NCBI GenBank assembly: GCA_947623455.1
Contig: OX392534.1
Span: forward strand, 36,523,426 to 36,587,425
Length of the DNA: 64,000 nucleotides
DNA from: Mimachlamys varia
Taxonomy: Eukaryota > Mollusca > Bivalvia > Pectinida > Pectinidae
Direction: 5' to 3'
Shown: positions 55,350 to 64,000 of the stretch, one piece after another
Position numbering within the stretch: the first letter of the stretch is position 1
How the letters are laid out: each line of letters starts with the position of its first letter
Notes under the pieces: generated by a model
What the model was told of the DNA's origin: nothing
Databases searched by the model: none
What the model saw: the letters and a program-made list of their open reading frames with translations, nothing else
Translations under genes and position numbers: made by a program

Positions 55350-57299
55350 TTAAATGTGTTTCTGTTTTGTGTGTACTCTACAATTGGCTGTTTATGGAAT
55401 TATATCACCCTTACCGCTAGCAACGTACGGCCTGTAAAGTGTGGTTACCTTATGGAACAATAACAAGTGTTGTTGATAGCTAATTAGTTAGAATGGTCAT
55501 CTGATAACCTTTAAACCTCATGATTTCTGTTGAATGTTGGGGTTTTGTGTAAATTCTGAGAGTGTTTAATTATGAAAATTCAATTAAACTTTACTAAGAA
55601 TTTAAAAACAAATACTGACAGGATTTGTGCAACAAAAAATAAAAACAATAGTATCAGGTAAAAGTCATGATTTAAAACCATATTCAAACACCTAATCTTG
55701 AAACCTTGTTCTTGTTTCATCGGGGTGTCACAAATATTGGGTCATTTCAGTTTACCTCAAATGGATGCATATTTCGGGACCAAGAACGGGGCAATTCAAT
55801 TGTGACGTCATCCTAGTCCGGGAAAAACTAGCCGCCGCTGACACTGTTTGCTAACAAATATATTGTGATTAAATAGATTATAAATTAGCATATCTTGTAA
55901 TATTAAAGTATAGATCGAAAGTGTTATTTTGAAAATTATAGTCCATGCATACTTTTAACTTGTAATAGCTAAAATTGTGTTTTGTGGGACATGTAAATGC
56001 CCCACATATGAAGAGAGTTACAATACACTAAAAAACTGGAGTGTACTCTAAATAAACCGCGAAGCTTTTAGCTTACAAGCTTTTACGCTGTTGCATCAGC
56101 AAATCAAAAGCGACGTTATAAAGGCCGACGTCATTTTTTACGTTATGGACTGATATCATAATTTTGTAAGCCAATGAAAATGCTTCTTCCGAAAAGAATA
56201 AATTATTCTGTAACTTAATCAACATGTTTTGTCAGGGGTTCGCACATGTAGAGTAAACTATCAAGATCAACTCCCACTTAGAGGACATGTTACCGAATTG
56301 TTTGTTTTTAATTAAATATCGAATTGGCGGGGTAAGTATATGTAAATCTTCATACTTGTCACTCGTTTTGAAATTCAGATACTGAAAGCTTAGTAATAAC
56401 ATTTAGTACATTATCTGGTTGTGTCAGTTTTAAAATATGATAGACTGGTTACAACTTACAACTTATTGAATTATATTGAAAAAGAAAGGATCTGTCAATT
56501 TCAGCCATATTTATCATAGAATATAGACATTAGGAAAGTTACTGATTATCTAAACCCCTTCGATAACATATCATACACGTACACTATCATGAGAATAATT
56601 TCAAATAAGCATTCAAATTAACGCAAATATATTATAAATATTGACATATGTTGATAATAAAATCAATAAGAGGTTGCTTGTTTAAAACCAAATCAATTCC
56701 AAAACTAACAATTTTAAAGTGTTTAGAAAATATTTCGGTATAGGTTATTTTCAACGTTAGAAAATTGACATTCTAAAATATATGCATCCAATTCCTTCCA
56801 CCATATGATTCGATTACTTAACAAGGTTAGTCGTTTAAAGCCATGATTACAGTAGCAACAGAGTTGCATGAATTCACTATTCTAATATCTGAAATAATAT
56901 ACAGTAGAAAGATGGGAGCAAATTGTCTTCAGACGTCTAGCGTAATAAGTTTAATATAAATTTATTCACATCTACGTATATCTATACCATTTGAAAGGTT
57001 ATCAAATTTTCTGTATTATAAGCTACTCGTAAGAAACATTTCACATTTGCAAAATAGTAGCCTAGGTATTACAAAAAGGATTCGGGGTGAGGAGGGGAGA
57101 GGTTATTTTAAATTTTTGGGCAGAGGGAGTCAATGGGGGGGTCGAATAACCATTATAGTGTTGTAAATAGTACCAGTTATTTTCTCCATAAAAGATGACA
57201 ACATATAATTGTAAGTGATTATTTATGATTAATGATAATTGTTATGAACATTTTTGGTTTGCTCGTATTTTAACGTACTTTTAAAAAATAATCATTTAA

Positions 57300-57450
57300 A
57301 GACGTGCCAGGTTCCCAGTGAAGAAACACCACCAAACGTCCAATACCTGCCAAATGTTCCACGAAGGCCTCTAACCCGCGAAGGTTAGCGGTAGCAGAAA
57401 ATCAGACACCTAACCATTCGAACAGCAATGTTCCCTTTAAGCCAATAGAA
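57300..57450 (-). mobile_element. tRNA-derived SINE relic in intron C
   Basis: The minus strand reads ACATTGCTGTTCGAATGGTT followed by AGGTGTCTGATTTTCTGC, with CTAACCCGCG-type sequence downstream; same place relative to the exon 1 donor as in A and B. Confidence 0.55.
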
Positions 57451-57503
57451 AAGGGAAAGTGTTTATTTGCACACAAAAACACGATAATAATAAAACTTCA
57501 TAC

Positions 57504-58493
57504 CTGATCAGAGAGTCGAATTTCTGTCTCGCTGCATAGAACATGTGTTTTACTTCGGTATGTGTTGAACAGAGCTGAAACGTCAATAAGACTGCTAATA
57601 AAAAAATCATCACCATGGGGCATGGAATTCCTAAAAAAAATACAGTCTATTTCACCTGCATCAGAATAATTTAAACCGTAATCATCAATAAGACATTGAT
57701 AGTTTCTGTATATCTTCCTTTCAGTAGTATTTCCCTTCGAGGAAATCCTTACAGGTGAAAGAACCCGGTTTCCACAACCTGTATTGTTTCTCTCCTTCAA
57801 GACGTCCCAAACTTTGTACTCAAAGTTGTTGTTACAATAACGTACTTTGGTATTTTGCGGTGCCATAAAATGGTGAAAACAATATAAACTGTTTATCCTT
57901 AACATGATCGCATCATTCAAAGATAGGGGTGTCGATTGTGTGTTCAATTGATAAAAGATTGGGTTACATACTAATTCTAATAGCCATGGAATCCAGCTAT
58001 GAACATCGTGACATAAGGCACAATGTCTATTTTTAAACGTTACATTGGTACTGACATCAACTATTGGCAACAGGTCAAGAAAGTCGAGATCTGTATCATG
58101 TTCACATTTATACTTCACGTCATCATATCTTTTCCAAACCACAGGGCACGATGACACCAAAAATGCTGAATGTGCAGTGAAGTTTCCTTGTTTATAAGGA
58201 ACATCTTCACACGTGGTCTCAGCAAGGTATGGGATACGGATTTTATCCTCTTCTGCTATCTCCTCTCCCATTTCGTCTGCATTAAAGCAGCAGTCATCGA
58301 AGTATCTGCATAAACGACCACAACTACATTGTTGCACATAAGTGTCTAGTCGATTTTCACAGGAGTGGAAGTTATCTTGGCAGAAGTCAATAAACGATAC
58401 AACAGAATCTGTGTAAGTCGACATATACAATCCTGCCATTACACAGAACATGATGATATGTGGAAATAACATATTCAAAGGCAGTATTCTCAC
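57504..58493 (-). CDS. Receptor gene C, exon 1: signal peptide, SMB domain, Cys-rich ectodomain
   Basis: 330 codons from ATG (MRILPLNMLFPHIIMF) to donor CAG/GTATGA. Signal peptide, then SMB domain with Cys at residues 38, 45, 56, 58, 62, 68, 69 and 95 (core CSCGRLCRYFDDCCFNA). The conserved motifs NVTFKNRHCALCHDV, LSLNDAIMLRINS, YKVWDVLKERNN and YRNYQCLIDDYG match genes A and F, while loops between them differ greatly from A. A second ATG at codon 8 (MLFPH) is the position matching gene F's start. Confidence 0.9.
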
Positions 58494-59060
58494 GTCGGTA
58501 TAATTTAAGTAGAGTACAATTTTTAGATATTTTTGTTATCATATATGAATCAGGTTGAAGTACTCTTTCTGATTGTTTCTTGGAGACTGTTCGGTAAGAA
58601 CATATGTCACATATATATGAGTTACAAACTATTCGTTTATCAGCGTTAATATAGTTTATGATTTAAACAGAAAAAGATTGGCATTTTAAATATGATATAA
58701 AACGTACCATTAGATATGTAGTTATCATCGATTGTGGCTGATGAATAAAAAATGAAAAATATAAAACTAATAACATCCCGTTGCGTTTTCGAATTGATCA
58801 GAACAAAGGTATACTAATCCTATCCCAACAAGATCAGATGTCATCTAATCACACACATAAAAAAAGCAATTATGTATACGCTACTTTTAAAGGAAACAAG
58901 AAAAAGAAAACGAGATTGTCACAAAAACGTAATAAATGTAATGTGAAAGGGTAAATAATTCTCATTAACTGTGATATATGGAACATCAACAACGTTTAGC
59001 AACGACTTCGACCATTATTTCTTATTATTTTAACGACAATATGTCAAACCTGATTACAGC
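58494..59060 (-). promoter_or_regulatory. Upstream flank of gene C
   Basis: Shares ordered blocks with the flanks of B (36430-36960) and D (60060-60520): TATATATGAGTTACAAAC, AATATAGTTTATGAT, AATAACATCCCGTT, ACGCTACTTTTAAAGG and CCTGATTACAGCTGAAAGAT. Conservation suggests promoter function; no core element identified. Confidence 0.5.
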
Positions 59061-59599
59061 TGAAAGATTACGTCCAAACTTTGACATGGATACTTAAATA
59101 TCGTTTTTTAACAGTAAAAGGTCTAGTCCGTTGTTGGATGTGATGATTTTTAACTTGTTTTTAAAATATAGATATTTACGTTGCATATCGTCAAGCCAAA
59201 TCAATGTGAAATCCAACTAAATATTCAAGTGATTAATGTTTTTTGGGAGGGGGAACTTGCATCAGAATACACTATTCATCTGAAATATGATAAAATGCTT
59301 TAATTAATGAATATGTACATGTATGTTCGTTGGTAACTCTATGCATATGTCGTATATGCAGTAAATTTCGAGATTCAATCCATATTCTTTATAAAAAAAA
59401 TTGATAAATGATATACAAAACAAAAAGGCATGTTGTTTCTATGGTAGCCTTGGTTGCTACGATCATGTAGTTCAACTACCATATCTCATAGAAAATTGAT
59501 CTCTTGTTATGAGAGCTTTCTTTTCCAAGAAAGGCGGACGATGATACAATAAATGGTAGTGAGCTATATATTAGAGCATACTTTGTGCAAAAACGACAA
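59061..59599. other. Intergenic
   Basis: No gene recognised. Confidence 0.4.
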
Positions 59600-59780
59600 A
59601 AGCTAAGAGTAAATATACTGAAGAAGATAAAGTAAGGATGATTGAATTCCTGGTCGACAAAATGTGTTTTGTTGAGTTTGGAGGAAAGATTTTCCAGCAG
59701 ACTGTTGGGCATACCCATTGGAACAAACTGTGTCCCACTCTTAGCTGACTTGTTTTTGTTTTCATACGGGGATTGATTTG
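59600..59780 (+). pseudogene. Reverse transcriptase core fragment (probably Penelope-like)
   Basis: One frame reads MIEFLVDKMCFVEFGGKIFQ; after a 1-base shift the next reads LGIPIGTNCVPLLADLFLFS. The GxPxGTNCxPLLADLFL motif is the conserved pre-catalytic block of this RT family. It is fused directly to receptor fragment D. Confidence 0.65.
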
Positions 59781-59792
59781 TAGAAGAACTAA

Positions 59793-60012
59793 TGCACAAT
59801 GTCTGTTCTTGAACGTTACATTTGTACCGACGTCAACTACTGGCAACAGGTCAATAAAGTCGAGATCTGGATCATGTTCACACTTATACTTCACGTCATC
59901 ATGTCCTTTCCAAACAACATGACAAGATGACACCAAAAATGCTGCAGGTGCAGTGAAGTTTCCTTGTTTATTTGGGACATCTACACAATTGGTCTCAACA
60001 AGGAACGGGATA
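59793..60012 (-). pseudogene. Receptor fragment D: middle of exon 1
   Basis: About 73 codons (IPFLVETNCVDVPNKQGNF, CEHDPDLDFIDLLPVVDV, NVTFKNRHCAL) match gene C exon 1. A deletion joins the family's upstream flank straight to this point, removing the start, signal peptide and SMB domain. The downstream end is cut at CAL by an RT fragment. Confidence 0.88.
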
Positions 60013-60029
60013 TCTTTGTTATCGTCTAT

Positions 60030-61565
60030 GAATGAAGTACTCTCTGTGAAGTGTTTTGGAGAATGTTTGATGAGGAGTTGTGTCACATATACATGATTCA
60101 CAAAAAATGTTCGTTAATCAGGGGTAATATAGTTTATGATGTTGAAAGAAGAAATTGACATTTTAAATATGATGAAAGACGTATCATCAAAGATATATTT
60201 ATCATTCATTGTGGATAATGAGTGAAACAAAATCATATAACTGATATTTACGATGATAACATCCTGTTATGTTTTTCGCAATTAATAGTAAAAGTATGCT
60301 AACACGATCAGATTTCATCTAACAACACACAAAAGAAGGCAATTATGTTTACGCTTCTTTTAAAGGGAATCGAGAAGAAGAAAATGAGATTGACACAAAA
60401 GCGTAATAACTGTAAGGAAAAAGGGTAAATAGTATATCTGTAATAAAATAAACTGTGATATATGGAATATCAACAACATTAGTAACGACTGATAGATTTT
60501 TTATCGAATTTTATTTCTCATTATTGTATCGACACAGTGTCACACCTGATTAAAGCTGAAATATTACGCTCAACCTTTGACACTGATACATTGGTAAATA
60601 AGAATGTTTTAACAGAAAGTTCGTTGCTTGATTTGATGATGATTATTAACTTTTTTCAATTATTGATACTGAAATGTCGAGCTATGTATATGTGGGAGAA
60701 ATACCACCGAACTAGCGAGCTAGATTTTCCAGTCATGCAATATAATGCGGGACCCGCTCGAGATAGTTAAGCAACTGTGAGCTTTGTCAGTTGGATGAGT
60801 GATCACCTACACGCTACAAAAATAATTATAGAATACCGAAGCAACAATAGAACCGTAATCCAAACTCAAAACGATTTTGGTGGGGACAAACTATAAACAA
60901 AAGGGAGCGAATTACATGGAGACCCCTGCAAAACTACAAGAGAATAAGACCAGGTTTTCCGGAAAAGTAAGCGTATTCTGCTTCATCGACGACACCTGCC
61001 AGGTAATCTTTGTTACATCCAAGTAAACATCAAGTCCTTAAAATGAGAACCGAGTCGTCACTGTCAATCACAACAAGTAAGCACGCTAAACACCCTTACT
61101 CAAAAACACCCATCTTCATATCACACAAAGATACAAACTAGTTCTCAATGTGACAAATATGGCGACCATAAAACTTGCTCATAGTTCTGATCAACCTGCA
61201 TCTCTCTAATCCATGTGTTGTAAGCTTGTTTGTCAGCAGTAGACATCGATCACAAAAAATTCGATATTTAGAGCAAGCCATAGAATAAACTGCAACTGCG
61301 ACATGTAAACACCATATGTTGGGGAAGCAGTGAGGTTACTATCAAAATATTAAAATTCACGATAGGAAAATTGAAATCGTCATGTTTATCGTATAGTTTA
61401 GTAGTCCATGTTGGTCAAAGCTTAAAACATTTTAATTAAAAAAAAAAATGTCAGCTTAGAGTGTTGCCCCGTTTGTTCACATGGGAATGCCTACATTCTG
61501 CTGGAAAATATAACTTTCAATTTCAACAAAGATATTGTCAACTTGGAATGCAAGCACTCGTACTA
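60030..61565 (-). repeat. 1.5-kb segmental duplication (partner 36500-38025)
   Basis: Upstream flank of fragment D followed by the RT-associated block (60820-61120) and RT C-terminal relic (61140-61565). Collinear with the copy upstream of pseudogene B. Confidence 0.85.
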
Positions 61566-61739
61566 CATTTGTATATTTAAATGTTGCAACTAGATTTTAC
61601 CAGGGTTACGTAATCCCCTTCCAAACAAGAACTTGTTTCCAGTTTTCTAGTGGTTCAGTCGTATCTTTCAAGTATCACTAAGTTTGTCTTATATTCTATA
61701 ATTGATAATGTTGATAACATATATTTAACCTGAGCGCAT

Positions 61740-62012
61740 ATATATAACAAAGGTAAATCGTTGTAAAAATAGTTTATGACGTTGAAAAAGTTTTGACATT
61801 TCAAATACGACAGTATATGTAAAATAAATTTAACACATAATTATCAGTAAGTATTGTTAATGTGTTCCGAACCTGCTACAATTATTTTCATATTGATAAG
61901 ATACGAGTGTATTTTCTCATTTATTAGAAAATAATATCCTTGTCATTATTTCAATGTGATGATATTTCATCCAATCATACATAATATGTGTAGATTTTCA
62001 TCTTATTATAGT
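61740..62012 (-). repeat. Inverted copy of the gene F upstream region
   Basis: Reverse complement of about 62672-62985: TTATGACGTTGAAAAAGTTT, ATAAGATACGAGTGTATTTT and ATTTCATCCAATCATACATA are all shared. No receptor coding sequence remains beyond it. Confidence 0.88.
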
Positions 62013-62189
62013 TTAATCGATTTTGAGTTCGGATTATGGTTTTGTTGACGCTTTGTTATTCTCTGATTTTTTTTCATTCCAGGGTCCCTGCGTGGGCGTC
62101 AGTGTAATTGAGTTCATTGTTTTTTTCAATAAAGATTGTACAAACGACAAACACGATAATAATACCTTTATAATTTAGAACACGATACA

Positions 62190-62395
62190 GTCGAGTCAAA
62201 AAATGAAATAGACTGCACCTCGCAGCTGTTTCGTCCCCCTCTAGGTATCGAACATATCGTATCTAGCTTACTACTCTTACGCTCAACTGGTCGAGCTTAA
62301 CTGTTGATCTCTCTCTTACTGGGCAACATATCGCAGCTAGTGTTTACCAGAGTTACAAACATGTGATCAGATATGTGTTAATGTGATGCGAGAGA
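62190..62395 (-). mobile_element. tRNA-derived SINE upstream of gene F
   Basis: Reverse complement of the SINE at 32395-32600 (CAACTGGTCGAGCTTAACTG carries the A box; GGTATCGAAC lies at the B-box position). It sits between the two inverted promoter copies. Confidence 0.7.
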
Positions 62396-62671
62396 AGAAA
62401 GCAAATTAAAGTCAGTCTCCTTAAATGATATGTAAACTTGTCTAATAAAGCATTTGCACATGAAATCTTTCACCATATTTCATCATTTTAGAAATGAATC
62501 AAATATTCAGATCAAAGAACTGAGAACTGTAATGTTAATAGGTCTTACACTGTATTGAGTACAGTATGAGTCTCCACGTTTGGCCGTGACTTTACAGTTT
62601 GAATCCTTTCCTGCTTTCTTTTAAACCCTCTTTTTATCCATTTTAGTATCCTCTCGACCTATAAAGGAAGC

Positions 62672-63140
62672 GTTATCCGAAACAATAATAAATTATGTAT
62701 AATAAGATGAAAATCTACACATATTATGTATGATTGGATGAAATATCATCACATTGAAATAATGACAAGGATATTATTTTCTAATAAATGAGAAAATACA
62801 CTCGTATCTTATCAATATAAAAATAATTGTAGCAGTTTTGGAACTCATTAACCATACTTAATGATAATTATGTGTTAAATTTATTTTACATATAATGTCG
62901 TATTTGAAATGTCAAAACTTTTTCAACATCATAAACTACTTTTACAACGATTTATGTTTTTGTTATATATATGCCATACAAATTAATTTCCTAACAATCT
63001 CCTAGAAACGTACACAGAGAGAAGTCCAAAATTCATCTATACAGGGTGGCATGATAGCTGATATTATCAATTTCAAAAGAAGCAAAATTCAAATATACCG
63101 ACTTAAAAAGAGGTTGAAAGAGTTTTTTTTCCTACGGAAT
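62672..63140 (+). promoter_or_regulatory. Upstream region of gene F
   Basis: Homologous, in inverted orientation, to the flank of gene A (31580-32060), with the same ordered blocks and similar spacing to the start codon. Likely promoter by conservation. Confidence 0.55.
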
Positions 63141-64000
63141 ATGTCATTTCCACACGTCGTCGTTTTCTGTGTTATGTCAGGATTATTTGCGGCGACTTAC
63201 ACAGAGTCTTTGATTTCTTTTACTGACTCCTGTCACGCTACTGCCCATTCGTGTGCAAATCAGTTAGACAATGATTTGCGAATATGCAGATGTGACCGTT
63301 TATGCAGATACTACGATGACTGTTGTTTTAATGCAGACGAAATATCAGAAGACAGAGTAGAAGAGGCCAAATTAGGGATATCGTTCCTTGATGTGACCAC
63401 TTGTGTAGGTATTACCTTTAAACGACCCGATTCAAGTCGAAATGCAGTATTTTTGGTGTCGTCGTGCCCTGTGATTGGGGAAGTGGATTATGACGTAAAG
63501 CGTAATTGTGAACATGATAAAGATCTCGATTTTCTTGACTCATTTCCAGTAGTTGACGTCAGTACCAATGTAACGTTCAAAAATAGACATTGTGCATTAT
63601 GCCACGGTGTTCATAATTGGATGCCATGGTTATTAGTTTTAGTATGTTCCCCATTATTTTATAAATTCAACACACAATCTACACCCCTATCCTTAAATGA
63701 TGCACTCATGGTTAGAATAAACAGTTCAAATTGTTTTCACCATTTTGAGCCGCCAAAAGATATTAAAGTACGTTATTGTAGCAAAGACATCGATTACAAA
63801 GTTTGGGACGTCTTGAAAGAGGTGAACAATGCAAGTTGTGAAAACCGGGTCCTGGCACCTCTTTATATTTCCCCGAAGAAGAATACTACTGAAAGAATGA
63901 TATACAGAAATTACAATTGTCTTATTGAAGATAACGGTCGCAATTACTTTGGCAAAAGTAAAATGTTGTGTGCTTTTGTAAGCATTTCAAAGCCAAATGC
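63141..64000 (+). CDS. Receptor gene F, exon 1 (runs off the window)
   Basis: Open for 286 codons from ATG (MSFPHVVVFCVMSGLFAATY) to the window edge. Signal peptide, SMB domain with Cys at 31, 38, 49, 51, 55, 61, 62 and 88 (core CRCDRLCRYYDDCCFNA), then NVTFKNRHCALCHGV, LSLNDALMVRINSS, YKVWDVLKEVNN. The N-terminus is closest to gene A, the middle partly resembles C. Exon 1 should end about 40 codons beyond the window, followed by a 7TM exon. It is the only family member here on the plus strand. Confidence 0.88.
   Translation, partial: MSFPHVVVFCVMSGLFAATYTESLISFTDSCHATAHSCANQLDNDLRICRCDRLCRYYDDCCFNADEISEDRVEEAKLGISFLDVTTCVGITFKRPDSSRNAVFLVSSCPVIGEVDYDVKRNCEHDKDLDFLDSFPVVDVSTNVTFKNRHCALCHGVHNWMPWLLVLVCSPLFYKFNTQSTPLSLNDALMVRINSSNCFHHFEPPKDIKVRYCSKDIDYKVWDVLKEVNNASCENRVLAPLYISPKKNTTERMIYRNYNCLIEDNGRNYFGKSKMLCAFVSISKPN

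Larger units (their letters stand above)
53223..57503 (-). other. Gene C intron (4.3 kb)
   Basis: GTATGA donor at 57503, AG acceptor at 53223. It contains a MITE copy (53490-53765), a hairpin repeat (53894-54036), a TTAA-flanked MITE (54965-55349), a possible MITE fragment (56365-56440) and a SINE relic (57300-57450). The rest (55350-56360, 56440-57300) shows nothing recognisable except a TGACGTCA motif at about 55803. Confidence 0.8.

Overview
This window is nuclear DNA from an animal, most likely a bivalve or related mollusc. The evidence is AT-rich sequence with GT-AG introns, a multi-exon secreted protein ending in a fucolectin/discoidin-like domain, tandem somatomedin-B (SMB) seven-transmembrane receptors, and a dense mix of DIRS, Tx1/L1-like, probable Penelope-like, SINE and MITE sequences. 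The taxon is inferred, not proven. No rRNA, CRISPR array or bacterial-style operon was seen.

Left third (1-20 kb, + strand): one gene occupies 461-19501. I trace 11 exons whose splice phases agree throughout, giving at least 1009 codons to a TAA stop; its 5' end lies left of the first exon and was not found. The product is a glycosylated extracellular protein with a Ser/Thr-rich 36-bp minisatellite segment, several beta-sandwich-like repeats and a C-terminal F5/8C-like module. Its introns are full of non-autonomous DNA elements, several with visible terminal repeats and target duplications, including a pair flanked by TTAA.

Middle (20-28 kb): no intact gene. It holds a 2.6 kb foldback structure, copies of a dispersed block linked to reverse-transcriptase 3' ends, a tRNA-like sequence with an insertion, tandem repeats, and an orphan N-terminal fragment of the receptor family.

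Right half (28-64 kb): a receptor cluster. Two intact two-exon genes (A, 28482-31579; C, 51666-58493; both minus) each encode 848 residues: signal peptide, SMB domain, Cys-rich ectodomain (exon 1) and a class-B/adhesion-like 7TM domain (exon 2). A third gene (F, + strand, from 63141) runs off the window. Pseudogene B (33.6-36.4 kb) and fragments D, E and G are relics of the same family. Flanks and promoters are duplicated with the genes, and an ancient tRNA-derived SINE lies at the same intronic place in A, B and C.

Between E and C sits a retroelement island: a GC-rich DIRS-like element with inverted termini, an internal complementary region and a tyrosine recombinase (41.6-48.1 kb), then a 5'-truncated, internally deleted LINE (48.3-51.2 kb). 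Both are on the minus strand and both are dead. The receptor array appears to evolve by duplication, truncation and transposon insertion, with the ectodomain exon diverging faster than the 7TM exon.
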